Shown: positions 32,821 to 41,408 of the stretch, piece by piece
Layout: each line of letters begins with the position of its first letter
How positions within the stretch are numbered: the stretch's first letter is position 1
From: SFLA01 sp045595785
GTDB lineage: Bacteria; Bacillota; Clostridia; Oscillospirales; CAG-382
Assembly: GCA_045595785.1 (NCBI GenBank)
Contig: JAZOBE010000009.1
Location: forward strand, 1 to 64,000
Direction: 5' to 3'
Length of the DNA stretch: 64,000 nucleotides
Notes under the pieces: model-generated
Seen by the model: the letters and a program-made list of their open reading frames with translations, nothing else
Told to the model about the DNA's origin: nothing
Database searches by the model: none
Program-made: the position numbers and the translations under genes

Positions 32821-34370
32821 TTCAGTTCTCCGTTTCCGCTTACATATCTCTTTACGGAAAGGTAATCGTTTGCATCCAGATAACCGTTGCGGTTTACGTC
32901 TGCGGAATTAGTGTTTTCGTCGATACTGCCGAGGTTTTTTTTAATTTTTTCAAGATCCTTTTCTTCGATCTTACCGTTTCCGTCAGCATCGCCTGCAATT
33001 GCAAACTTCTCAAGCAAAAACTCGCTTATCCACTGACGGTACTTGCTGTGGCCGTATTCACTGCAATGGAGTCCGTCATACATCATGGTAAACTTTGCCA
33101 TATCCTCGTTTTCGCTTAGCTTGTTTATATCAACAAGACCGCAGCCGTATTCGTCAGCCAGGCTTCTGACCGCGTTGCAGAAATCCTGCATATGCTTTCC
33201 GGTATAATCCAGTCCGTACTGACCGGGAGTATAATAATTGGTTGCGTTGTGAGGGGTGTGAGGAGTTACCAAAACCACGTAACAATCTATCTTTTGCAAT
33301 TCCTCAATAAAATACTTGATGTTGGCGGTATAGGTGTTAAGGGGATTGTTGGGCTTGCCCGTTGCCACCACCTCTGCCTGATCGTTCATACCGAAATTGA
33401 TAATACAAACGTCGGGGTTTTTATCCAGAACGTCACGTTTAAAGCGGTTTTTGCCCATAGTAGAGGTATCTCCGCCTACGCCGGAATTAATAACGTCGGT
33501 GCCGACAACGGTAAGCATACCCTTTACCCAGCCGGTAAAGGCAGTAAGACTGTCACCAAACGCCACCACCGTCTTTTCACTCAATTCGGACATAAACGCG
33601 CTGTCCTCAAACACAGCCATTTTGGTGCGGACAACGGGAGAATACTCATTGCCCTTTTTAGCCCACAGAGAAACTGTAAGCATACTTGTACCGCTGAACA
33701 CGCTTTTGGGTATCTTATACGTATCGGAGGTGAGCTTTTTGGTGCTTTGCTTGACTGCGCCGTCATCACAAACGGACGCATCGTTTATAAGCAGGTAATA
33801 TTCGGTGTTTTTATCAAAGTTTTCTATATTTAAGGTAAATCCGTTTTTGCTTGCGGCGGTGGTGCCCATATGGTTAAGGTTGGTTTTGGGCGCATCGATT
33901 CCCTCACCTTTGGGAGTGTGGGGAGTGCCCGCACCCTTTCCGCCGAAGGTTACCTTGGCGGTGGAGCCCATATAAAGATACGCGACGTCCCCAACCTTTA
34001 CGTTTACCAGCCCGTCAAAAGAAGAAGAATAACAGTCTGCAATAACAAATCCGTTTTTGGGAATTACCGCGGCTTTTGTCATGCCCGTTCCGGTAGTGGC
34101 GTTAACGCTTATGACCTTATATACACCCTCGGAAAAATCGTAATCGCAAACAATAACTCTCCACCAGGAATAATCGTGATAATTTGCGGAGGGAAGTGTG
34201 TCCTTCCCGAAATCCGAGGTAAAAAGTATAGCGTCCTTCTCGGTATAAGAATCCACGTTTACTTTGTTTGCCGTCCACGTAACGGTGGCGGCAGACACGT
34301 TTGACACGGGCATTACCGCACACATAAGACAAAGGGCAAGCATAAAGGATACGGCTTTTTTAATATTCAT
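32802..34370 (-). CDS. Exported SGNH/GDSL esterase with C-terminal type I dockerin
   Basis: 522 residues. Signal peptide about 1-27 (VSA|ATV). A beta-rich N-terminal region of ~230 residues precedes the SGNH hydrolase: FGDSL (Ser about 273), GVGGDTS, NFGMND and DGLHCSEYGH (about 430) give all four blocks and the Ser-Asp-His triad. The dockerin (about 458-512) has two calcium-binding repeats, DADGNGKIEEKD and DVNRNGYLDAND. The family deacetylates polysaccharides such as xylan. The dockerin should dock on a cohesin; the wall protein at 10.6-13.5 kb carries one. I chose ATG 34370 because GAGAGGG lies 8 bp upstream. Confidence 0.9.
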   Translation of the reverse strand: MNIKKAVSFMLALCLMCAVMPVSNVSAATVTWTANKVNVDSYTEKDAILFTSDFGKDTLPSANYHDYSWWRVIVCDYDFSEGVYKVISVNATTGTGMTKAAVIPKNGFVIADCYSSSFDGLVNVKVGDVAYLYMGSTAKVTFGGKGAGTPHTPKGEGIDAPKTNLNHMGTTAASKNGFTLNIENFDKNTEYYLLINDASVCDDGAVKQSTKKLTSDTYKIPKSVFSGTSMLTVSLWAKKGNEYSPVVRTKMAVFEDSAFMSELSEKTVVAFGDSLTAFTGWVKGMLTVVGTDVINSGVGGDTSTMGKNRFKRDVLDKNPDVCIINFGMNDQAEVVATGKPNNPLNTYTANIKYFIEELQKIDCYVVLVTPHTPHNATNYYTPGQYGLDYTGKHMQDFCNAVRSLADEYGCGLVDINKLSENEDMAKFTMMYDGLHCSEYGHSKYRQWISEFLLEKFAIAGDADGNGKIEEKDLEKIKKNLGSIDENTNSADVNRNGYLDANDYLSVKRYVSGNGELKWNKNK

Positions 34371-34405
34371 ATATTTCCCTCTCAGCAAAAGATTTGTACA
34401 CAAAT

Positions 34406-34434
34406 ATATTACATTAGTTTTGACGGTTTGTCAA
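34406..34434 (-). promoter_or_regulatory. Promoter of the dockerin esterase and radC
   Basis: TTGACA (34429-34434) and TAATAT (34406-34411), spacer 17 bp. Confidence 0.8.
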
Positions 34435-34450
34435 CCAAAAACGGGCTGTG

Positions 34451-34479
34451 TTGACAAATATGGGTTTTTCAAGTATAAT
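34451..34479 (+). promoter_or_regulatory. Promoter of the peptide-type binding lipoprotein
   Basis: TTGACA (34451-34456) and TATAAT (34474-34479), spacer 17 bp. It is back to back with the divergent promoter, the two -35 boxes lying 16 bp apart. Confidence 0.9.
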
Positions 34480-34523
34480 GTAAGATAAAGTCAGAAAAAA
34501 GCATAAAAAAAGGTGTTTTATAT

Positions 34524-36872
34524 ATGAAAAACGGAAAAGGAAGATTTTTGGCGGTAATACTGCTGATAACTCTGCTCTTCGCCGCCTGTGACACGGGGGA
34601 CGAGGTTAGCGTACCCGAGATTTCTACCGAGCCTATTGTAACCACCCCTACATATACCTATAACGATTATCTTGAGGAGGCGCCTACCGGCTGGAGCCCC
34701 TTAAGCTGGCATACCGAGGAGGATGAATATATCCTTTCTCTTACCGCTATGGGTCTGTATGACTTTGTCCTTAACGAGGACGGAAGCGGATATTCACTTG
34801 TTCCCGAAATGGCGGCAGGTGAGCCTGAGGACGTAACCGCAAGCTATGCGGGTGACGAAAAGTGGGGTATCCCTGCTGATGCGGCTGAGGGATACGCCTA
34901 CAAGATAACCCTTAACCCCTCCGCCTGCTGGGAGGACGGCACACCTATCAACGGTGAGACCTATCTGTATTCCGCGCAGCAGCTGTTGGACAGCAGTGCC
35001 AAAAACTACCGCGCTTCTATGTTTACCACCGGCTCTCTTGCTTTGGCAAACGGAAGCGAATATTATAATAACGATAAAGCAGGTCAGCCCGTTTACCGCG
35101 ATAATATGCAGGGCGGAGTTTACGTTCACCCCTATGAAAGCTGGATAAAGGGTGAGGGCGGCGTATACACCACCGACGAGGGCGAAAAGCTTATGTTCGT
35201 GCTGGACAGCGCGCTGGCAGGCATGAACGGATATTCCATCCAAAGCTGGTTTGAGGAATCGGGCGAAAAGGATTTTGCATCCTGCCTCCCCGAATTACGT
35301 GCGCTGGCTGACAAAAACGGGTTTGTTCCCGTAACCGATGAAAGTATTGGTATTCTCTATTCCTTTACCGGTTCAAAGGCGTGGGGCAAGGAAAGTAAGG
35401 ACGAGCTTGCATCCTACGTTTATTACGGTGACGGAGTGTACACCTACGTTCCCTGGAGCGACGTGGGCTTTATAAAATCCGGTGAGCACGAGATAACTCT
35501 TATTCTTGACAAGCCGGTTGAGGTGTTTTACGTTAAATACGCACTTACCGATAATTTTATTGTTAAAAAGGATATTTACGAGCAGGACAAGACCTCCTAC
35601 GGCAAGAACGCCGAAAGCTATGCTTCCTACGGTCCCTATAAGCTGGTGACCTATATGGAAAACCGTCTGTTTGTGTTTGAGAAAAACCTTTCTTTCTACG
35701 GATATTCCGACGGACAGCACGAGGGTCAGTATATGACCGATACCGTGAACTGCACGGTTATTCCCGAAAAGAGTGAGGCGCTGGAGCTGTTCTTATCCGG
35801 CAAGCTGGACAGACTTTTGCTTTCCGCATCCGATATGGAAACCTACGGCGATAGCGATTATATTCTGTTCACGCCCGAGGATTTTACATCCAAGCTTTCC
35901 TTTAACGGAGATATAGAAGCGCTTAAAGCTCGTGAGAACGAGGGTATAAACAAAACTATTCTGGCATACAAGGATTTCCGCAAGGCAATATCTCTGTGTA
36001 TTGACAGAGAGGCGTTTTGCGCCACCTGCACCGCAACCCACCAGCCGGGATACGGACTGTATAACTATATGTACGTTTCCGACCCTGAGACGGGTGCCTT
36101 GTACCGTAACACCGCCCACGCAAAGAATGCGCTGTGCGAGTTTTACGGCGTGAACAACGTGGCGGAAATAACCGGGTATGACCTTGAAAAAGCATCTGCA
36201 CTGTTTGTTCAGGCGTATGAAAGATGTTTTGAGGACGGTAATATTTCCGAGACCGACGTTATCAAGCTTGAGCTTTCGGTTGCCAAGGATAACGATACGA
36301 GCAGAAAAACCGTTGATTTTATCAACAGCGCTGTGAACTCCGCAGTTCTTGGCACCGCACTTGAGGGCAGAATTGAAATTGTGCTTAAGGAGGACGCGGA
36401 TTTTTACGAGAGCTGCAGGTTCGGTCTTACGGATATGATAATATCCACCTGGGGCGGATACGCTATGTCCCCCTACACGCTGATGGAGTTTTACTGCTCC
36501 AACGATAAGCATTACGAATACGGCTTTAACGGCGAATTGGAGATGCTGAGCATCGTTATCGGTGAGGAGACGGCTACAGCATCCTTTACCGAGTGGTTTT
36601 ACAAGCTGTCTGCAGGCGAATATTCCACCGCCGACAAGGACCTGCGCACGTATATACTTGCGTGTCTGGAAAAGGGTATACTGGAAAACTATTACACCAC
36701 TCCCCTTTACTACCGCACGTCCGCTTCCCTAAGGGGCAGAAAGGTGGTTTACGCCGCCGAGGAATACGTGCAAAATCTGGGCTTTGGCGGTATACGCTAT
36801 ATGACCTATGCCTATGACGACGCAAAGTGGAACGTGTATATGGAAGAAAGCAATTATTCCTTCAATTATTAA
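34524..36872 (+). CDS. ABC oligopeptide-type substrate-binding lipoprotein (family 5), orphan
   Basis: 782 residues, larger than most family 5 receptors (500-600). Lipobox LFAAC with Cys22. Family features: YLEEAPTGWSPLSWHTE near the start, YKITLNPSACWEDGTPINGE (the W-x-DG-x-P block), and AYKDFRKAISLCIDREAF (about 470). A long insert lies between the first two lobes, about 200-330. Ends in WNVYMEESNYSFNY. No permease or ATPase nearby. Divergent from the dockerin esterase, so import of released glycans or peptides is possible, but the link is only position. Confidence 0.88.
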   Translation: MKNGKGRFLAVILLITLLFAACDTGDEVSVPEISTEPIVTTPTYTYNDYLEEAPTGWSPLSWHTEEDEYILSLTAMGLYDFVLNEDGSGYSLVPEMAAGEPEDVTASYAGDEKWGIPADAAEGYAYKITLNPSACWEDGTPINGETYLYSAQQLLDSSAKNYRASMFTTGSLALANGSEYYNNDKAGQPVYRDNMQGGVYVHPYESWIKGEGGVYTTDEGEKLMFVLDSALAGMNGYSIQSWFEESGEKDFASCLPELRALADKNGFVPVTDESIGILYSFTGSKAWGKESKDELASYVYYGDGVYTYVPWSDVGFIKSGEHEITLILDKPVEVFYVKYALTDNFIVKKDIYEQDKTSYGKNAESYASYGPYKLVTYMENRLFVFEKNLSFYGYSDGQHEGQYMTDTVNCTVIPEKSEALELFLSGKLDRLLLSASDMETYGDSDYILFTPEDFTSKLSFNGDIEALKARENEGINKTILAYKDFRKAISLCIDREAFCATCTATHQPGYGLYNYMYVSDPETGALYRNTAHAKNALCEFYGVNNVAEITGYDLEKASALFVQAYERCFEDGNISETDVIKLELSVAKDNDTSRKTVDFINSAVNSAVLGTALEGRIEIVLKEDADFYESCRFGLTDMIISTWGGYAMSPYTLMEFYCSNDKHYEYGFNGELEMLSIVIGEETATASFTEWFYKLSAGEYSTADKDLRTYILACLEKGILENYYTTPLYYRTSASLRGRKVVYAAEEYVQNLGFGGIRYMTYAYDDAKWNVYMEESNYSFNY

Positions 36873-36877
36873 ATGAA

Positions 36878-36917
36878 AAAGCGAGAGACCTTAAACGATC
36901 TCTCGCTTTATTTTTGT
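36878..36917. terminator. Terminator between the binding lipoprotein and the activase gene
   Basis: AAAGCGAGAGA and TCTCTCGCTTT pair around a 10-nt loop and are followed by ATTTTTG. The minus side also has T-rich sequence. Confidence 0.9.
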
Positions 36918-36919
36918 TT

Positions 36920-37606
36920 TTATACACCGCGGAGCTGTGCTTCGGGAACGTATTTTCTTGCCGAAGCAAGAAGTAAATTCATTTCTTCCTTGGTGAGTCC
37001 GGTGCAGGACGGGTCGATAAGTGCGCCGGAATCTATAAATCCCTGCAAAAAATACCGCTTTGCCCCTTGGATAAGCTGCGCCGCCTCAGAAATACTTTTC
37101 TCGGTGTGATAACCGCGGACGCAGGTGGTGCGGAATTCGTATTCCGTTTCGGAGGAAATAAGCAAATCCACCGTGCGTTTTATCTTTTCGGTATCCACTT
37201 CCCTGCCACAGGTACGGGAATACTCGGAAAGGCTGTTTTTAATATCCACAGCCACGTAGGAAACTATATTTTCATTTAATATTTCCTCCAGCATTTCGGG
37301 AAAAAAGCCGTTTGTATCCAGCTTTACCTCAAAGCCCGAGTCTTTTATTTTTTTAAGAAAAACCTTTATATCCTTTCGCAAAAGGGGCTCGCCTCCCGTA
37401 ACGCAGACACCGTCCAGCAAGCCGTTGCGGGTGGAGAGGAATGAAAAGAATTTTTCTTCTGTCATTACGGTATCGCCCTTTTCCAGAACAAGAGACGAGT
37501 TGTGGCAAAAGGGGCATCTTAAATTACAGCCTGCCAAAAACACGGTACAGGCACAATGGCCGGGGTAATCCAAAAGTGTTAATTTTTGTATTCCGTTAAT
37601 ATCCAT
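36920..37606 (-). CDS. nrdG: Anaerobic ribonucleotide reductase activating protein-like radical SAM enzyme
   Basis: 228 residues. CNLRCPFC (Cys27, 31, 34) is the radical SAM cluster motif; VTGGEPLL and KLDTNGF are the following SAM-binding blocks. The N-terminus MDINGIQKLTLLDYPGHCAC and this length fit the NrdG2 subfamily, which makes the glycyl radical on anaerobic NrdD. No nrdD is nearby, so another glycyl-radical partner is possible. I chose ATG 37606 because GGGAGG lies 8 bp upstream; the frame extends upstream over the promoter. Confidence 0.85.
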   Translation of the reverse strand: MDINGIQKLTLLDYPGHCACTVFLAGCNLRCPFCHNSSLVLEKGDTVMTEEKFFSFLSTRNGLLDGVCVTGGEPLLRKDIKVFLKKIKDSGFEVKLDTNGFFPEMLEEILNENIVSYVAVDIKNSLSEYSRTCGREVDTEKIKRTVDLLISSETEYEFRTTCVRGYHTEKSISEAAQLIQGAKRYFLQGFIDSGALIDPSCTGLTKEEMNLLLASARKYVPEAQLRGV

Positions 37607-37628
37607 ATCAGTCGCCTCCCGTTTTTTG

Positions 37629-37657
37629 ATTATACACCATACAGCGCAAAAAAGCAA
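37629..37657 (-). promoter_or_regulatory. Promoter of the activase gene
   Basis: TTGCTT (37652-37657) and TATAAT (37629-37634), spacer 17 bp. Confidence 0.72.
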
Positions 37658-37665
37658 CTTTTATG

Positions 37666-37694
37666 TTGACACCTATGAGGAATTATTGTAAAAT
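37666..37694 (+). promoter_or_regulatory. Promoter of galM
   Basis: TTGACA (37666-37671) and TAAAAT (37689-37694), spacer 17 bp. Confidence 0.85.
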
Positions 37695-37719
37695 ACCACC
37701 GTAAAGGAGTGGTTTTTTT

Positions 37720-38634
37720 ATGGTTACGAAAAAGGATTTTTACGGCGCGGAGGAATACGTTATTCAATCGGAAAACCTGTCCGTTTCGGTTATAGATTAC
37801 GGCGCATCGGTAAAAAGCATTCGCTTTATGGGAAAAGAGCTTACCTTGGGGTATGACACTCTTGAAGGATATAAAAACGGCACCTATTATATCGGTGCGG
37901 TGGCAGGAAGATATGCAAACCGTATTGCAAAGGGAAGCTTTGAAATTAACGGAAAAGAATATACACTTGATATAAACAACGGCAAAAACCATCTTCACGG
38001 CGGAAACAACGGGTTTGATTCAAAGACATGGAAAGCAAGTGAGGTTACCGAAAGCTCGGTGCTGTTTGAATGCTTTTCCCCCGAAGGAGAGTGCGGTTAT
38101 CCCGGTAATCTTAAGGCAGGGGTGCGCTACACCGTTGAGGGAGACAGACTGAGAGTTGATTTTTACGGCGAATCGGATGCAGATACATACTTTGCCCCCA
38201 CCACCCACACCTATTTTAATATGGGAAAGGACAACGTAAAGGGAATAAAGCTTACCATAAACGCATCCCGCTACGTGCCGGTGGACGAAGGGCTGATTCC
38301 TACGGGAGAGCTGAAGGATGTTGACGAGGTGTTTGATTTCACAAACGGAAAATGTCTTGGGGAAACCTATTACGACCACGCCTTTTGTCTTGACGGAAAA
38401 AATGCCTTTACCGCAGAGTGGAACGGTGTGAAGATGAGCATGGAAACAAACTGCCCTTATCTTCAGCTTTACACCGGTGAGTTTCTTACCGAAGGATTTA
38501 CGCCCGGCGCAGGCTTTGCCGCAGAGCCTGAGTTTTGCCCCGACAGCCCCAACCAGGATTTTTGCCAAAAGCCTTTGCTTAAAAAGGGCGAGGAATACAA
38601 AAAATATGCGGAATATACCTTTGCTTTAAGTTGA
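37720..38634 (+). CDS. galM: Aldose 1-epimerase (mutarotase)
   Basis: Interconverts alpha and beta anomers of galactose, glucose and related sugars. 304 residues. Substrate-binding Arg in GRYANRI, NHLHGG with the first His (about 90), THTYFN with the catalytic His (about 164), and the catalytic Glu in AAEPEFCPDSPN (about 270). No signal peptide, so cytosolic. AAAGGAG lies 12 bp upstream. Single-gene unit ended by the hairpins at 38660-38763. Confidence 0.94.
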   Translation: MVTKKDFYGAEEYVIQSENLSVSVIDYGASVKSIRFMGKELTLGYDTLEGYKNGTYYIGAVAGRYANRIAKGSFEINGKEYTLDINNGKNHLHGGNNGFDSKTWKASEVTESSVLFECFSPEGECGYPGNLKAGVRYTVEGDRLRVDFYGESDADTYFAPTTHTYFNMGKDNVKGIKLTINASRYVPVDEGLIPTGELKDVDEVFDFTNGKCLGETYYDHAFCLDGKNAFTAEWNGVKMSMETNCPYLQLYTGEFLTEGFTPGAGFAAEPEFCPDSPNQDFCQKPLLKKGEEYKKYAEYTFALS

Positions 38635-38659
38635 GTTTAAGCAAAAAAAAGTAATATGG

Positions 38660-38719
38660 ATACAGACGGAGGCAGTCGGTTTTTACATAAGACCCACCCC
38701 TTTTGCATTCCGTCTGTAT
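38660..38719 (+). other. Long-loop hairpin after galM
   Basis: ATACAGACGGA (38660-38670) and TCCGTCTGTAT (38709-38719) pair perfectly over 11 bp around a 38-nt loop, followed by TTTTCCCCCC. It may be a weak terminator or a small structured RNA. No named riboswitch fold is evident. Confidence 0.6.
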
Positions 38720-38731
38720 TTTCCCCCCTTG

Positions 38732-38763
38732 GGACGGTGAACGCCAACACCGTCCTTTTTTTA
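38732..38763 (+). terminator. Terminator after galM
   Basis: GGACGGTG and CACCGTCC pair around AACGCCAA and are followed by seven T. A third small hairpin, CCGTTC...GAACGG with a T-run, follows near 38794-38828 before the gpmI promoter. Confidence 0.92.
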
Positions 38764-38833
38764 TTTTTCCCGTGAGAGGAATATATCCCCAAGCCGTTCC
38801 TGCCCCACGAACGGTACTTTTTTTGAAAAAGTA

Positions 38834-38862
38834 TTGATAATTTAATAATTTTGGAGTATAAT
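38834..38862 (+). promoter_or_regulatory. Promoter of gpmI
   Basis: TTGATA (38834-38839) and TATAAT (38857-38862), spacer 17 bp, about 50 nt of leader. Confidence 0.8.
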
Positions 38863-38918
38863 CTACTTAATAATGGAGTATTGTATCCAAAAATATATAA
38901 AGCAGGAGAAATGTTAAA

Positions 38919-40550
38919 ATGGCAGAGCTTAAAAACGGGGCTGTTAAGACCCCTGTGGTTACTATAGTTATGGATGGTGTGGGACTTTGTCCCCGTACGG
39001 AGGGTAACGCTGTTGCCGCCGCAGACACACCTACTTTAGATATGCTTATGGCGTCCTATCCCACCTTTTCACTTAAAGCCCACGGCACTGCCGTTGGTCT
39101 TCCCTCTGACGACGATATGGGTAACAGTGAGGTTGGTCATAACGCGCTGGGCGCAGGTCAGGTGTTTGCCCAGGGCGCAAAGCTGGTTTCCTCCGCTATT
39201 GAAAGCGGCAAGCTTTTCGCAAGTGACAGCTGGAAGAAGGTAGTTGCAAACGTTGGTGAAAACGGCACCCTTCATTTCCTCGGTCTGTTTTCCGATGGTA
39301 ACGTTCATTCTCATATCGACCATCTGAAGGCGCTTATCGAGAAAGCAAAGGCAGACGGCGTTAAGAAGGTAAGAGTTCACATCCTGCTGGACGGACGTGA
39401 CGTTGGCGAGACCAGCGCCCTTGATTACGTTGACCCCTTTGAGGAATTCCTTGCTTCTCTGTGCGACGAGGGCTTTGACGCACGTATTGCATCCGGCGGC
39501 GGAAGAATGGTTATTACTATGGACAGATACGAGGCTAACTGGTCTATGGTTGAAAAGGGCTGGCACACCCACGTTCTGGGCGAGGGCAGACAGTTTGCAT
39601 CCGCACACGAGGCTATCGTTACCTACCGTGAGGAGACAGGAAAGATCGACCAGGATCTTCCTCCCTTCGTTATTGCCGAGAACGGTACTCCCGTCGGCAC
39701 CGTTGAGGATGGTGACAGCGTAGTATTCTTTAACTTCCGCGGTGACAGAGCTATTGAAATATCCAAGGCCTTTGACGACAAGGATTTTGATAAGTTTGAC
39801 CGTGTACGCAACCCCAAGGTTGTATACGCAGGCATGCTTGAATATGACGGAGATGCTCATATCCCCTCCATGTTCCTTGTATCTCCTCCCGAAATTTCCA
39901 ACACCATGGGTGAATTTCTTGCTCAGCAGGGCGTTAACCAGTACGCGCTGAGCGAGACACAGAAATACGGCCACGTTACCTATTTCTGGAACGGAAACAG
40001 AAGTGGCAAGTTTAACGAAGAACTTGAGACTTACGTTGAAGTTCCCTCTGACGTGGTTCCCTTTGAGCAGCGCCCCTGGATGAAGTGCGCAGAGATAACC
40101 GACCTGCTTATTGAAGCTCTTGAAAGCGGCAAGTACGGATATCTCCGTGTAAACTTCCCCAATGGCGATATGGTAGGACACACCGGCTCCTTTGCCGCTA
40201 CCAAGATCTCTATGGAAGCGCTGGATCTGTGTCTGGCACGTATCCTTAAGGCTGTTGATAAGGCAGGCGCGGTTGCGGTAATTACCGCAGACCACGGCAA
40301 TGCCGACGAAATGTACGAATACAACAAGAAGAAGGGCGCAGTTGCTCTTAACGAGGACGGCACCCCCAAGGCAAAAACAAGCCATACTCTCAACCCCGTT
40401 CCCTGCATTATTTACGATAACACCGGCAGAAACGATTACGTTTGCGTAGAAGGCGAATACGGTCTGGCAAACGTAGCGGCAACCGTTGTTACTCTGCTTG
40501 GTTATGAGCCCAAGGAAATGTGGGAAAAGTCTATGATAAATATAAAATGA
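38919..40550 (+). CDS. gpmI: 2,3-bisphosphoglycerate-independent phosphoglycerate mutase
   Basis: Manganese-dependent glycolytic mutase interconverting 3- and 2-phosphoglycerate. 543 residues. VMDGVGL with the first metal Asp, catalytic Ser70 in MGNSEVGHN, HSHIDHL, the RDVGETSA and GGGRM substrate sites, MVGHTG and ITADHGNADEM metal sites. An insert near the C-terminus (KKKGAVALNEDGTPKAKTSHT) is usual. AGGAG lies 10 bp upstream. Other glycolytic genes are absent. Well-biased codons fit high expression. Confidence 0.97.
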   Translation: MAELKNGAVKTPVVTIVMDGVGLCPRTEGNAVAAADTPTLDMLMASYPTFSLKAHGTAVGLPSDDDMGNSEVGHNALGAGQVFAQGAKLVSSAIESGKLFASDSWKKVVANVGENGTLHFLGLFSDGNVHSHIDHLKALIEKAKADGVKKVRVHILLDGRDVGETSALDYVDPFEEFLASLCDEGFDARIASGGGRMVITMDRYEANWSMVEKGWHTHVLGEGRQFASAHEAIVTYREETGKIDQDLPPFVIAENGTPVGTVEDGDSVVFFNFRGDRAIEISKAFDDKDFDKFDRVRNPKVVYAGMLEYDGDAHIPSMFLVSPPEISNTMGEFLAQQGVNQYALSETQKYGHVTYFWNGNRSGKFNEELETYVEVPSDVVPFEQRPWMKCAEITDLLIEALESGKYGYLRVNFPNGDMVGHTGSFAATKISMEALDLCLARILKAVDKAGAVAVITADHGNADEMYEYNKKKGAVALNEDGTPKAKTSHTLNPVPCIIYDNTGRNDYVCVEGEYGLANVAATVVTLLGYEPKEMWEKSMINIK

Positions 40551-40552
40551 GG

Positions 40553-40680
40553 AACGAGGAATGTGACGCGATGCGTTTCACGCACCGCTAAATGAGGAAT
40601 TATTGTTGATTTTTGTTCCACGGAACAAAAATCCTCCTTCATTCATCATTTATCCTTTATCATTTCTCATTTATCATTTC
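40553..40680. repeat. Palindromic intergenic repeat of a second family (GGAACAAAAATCC type)
   Basis: The centre GATTTTTGTTCC-AC-GGAACAAAAATC is a perfect 12-bp inverted repeat (about 40606-40632). It is flanked on the left by ATGAGGAA-type units and on the right by TTCATCATTTATCC, TTTATCATTTC and TCATTTATCATTTC units, which are roughly the complement. The left arm also holds a small GTGACGCGATGCGTTTCAC-like hairpin. It shares no module with the A/B/C repeats. Confidence 0.75.
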
Positions 40681-40691
40681 AATTTAATGCT

Positions 40692-41405
40692 ATGATTATC
40701 AACTATATCCAACAATACCTTGCCGGCGGAGATATTTACGATATACTCATCTTCGCGGCAATAACACTTACTGCCTTGCTGTTCTCTCTTACGGTGCACG
40801 AGTGCGCCCACGGCTGGATGGCACATTTATGCGGTGACGATACCGCTTATATGAACGGCAGAGTTACATTAAATCCCATTGCTCATCTTGACCCGTTGGG
40901 TGCTTTGATGATGCTGTTTGTGGGATTCGGCTGGGCAAAGCCTGTGCCGGTCAACTTCCGCAATCTTAACAAACCGAAAAGAGATATTGCGCTGGTTTCC
41001 CTTGCGGGCCCCGTTTCCAACCTGATTATGGGATTTGTGTTTACCGGCGCACACACCGCTATATATGCCTTTGCCACCTATTCGGAGACAATGCAGGTCA
41101 TATACTCCGCATTTTATATTGCGGCGGTGCTGAATATCGGTCTTGCTGTGTTTAACCTTATACCCCTGCCCCCTCTGGACGGAAGCAAGGTGCTTGCATG
41201 CCTGCTCCCGCCCAACACCGCGGCAAAATATTTGATGTGGGAAAGACACTTCCGCTTAATTATGCTGGTGCTTATTCTGGGACAAAGACTGCCATATATC
41301 GGTGATATTATCGATAAGCTGTGGCTTCCCGTGGATATGGTACGAAGCAGTATTATAAACGGTATGGAATTACTGTTTGATTTATTCTGGAAGCTGTTTC
41401 TGTAA
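40692..41405 (+). CDS. Site-2 protease family membrane metallopeptidase (M50, YwhC-like)
   Basis: 237 residues, about five helices. Zinc motif HECAH (36-40), the LNPIAHLDPLG loop with a third His, and the Asp ligand in LIPLPPLDGSKV (about 160). It matches the compact S2P clade without a PDZ domain. Cleaves membrane proteins within the bilayer; substrates unknown. No ribosome site is visible before the ATG, which lies in the TTTATCATTTC tail of a repeat. scpA follows after 3 bp, a typical clostridial arrangement. Confidence 0.9.
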   Translation: MIINYIQQYLAGGDIYDILIFAAITLTALLFSLTVHECAHGWMAHLCGDDTAYMNGRVTLNPIAHLDPLGALMMLFVGFGWAKPVPVNFRNLNKPKRDIALVSLAGPVSNLIMGFVFTGAHTAIYAFATYSETMQVIYSAFYIAAVLNIGLAVFNLIPLPPLDGSKVLACLLPPNTAAKYLMWERHFRLIMLVLILGQRLPYIGDIIDKLWLPVDMVRSSIINGMELLFDLFWKLFL

Positions 41406-41408
41406 ATA

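Noticed and set aside
38641..38760. A riboswitch upstream of gpmI
   Set aside because: The hairpins lie upstream of the gpmI promoter at 38834, so they are not in its leader, and no known aptamer motif is visible.
39069..40385. A 438-codon minus-strand frame inside gpmI
   Set aside because: Shadow of a codon-biased gene; no motif, no start signal.
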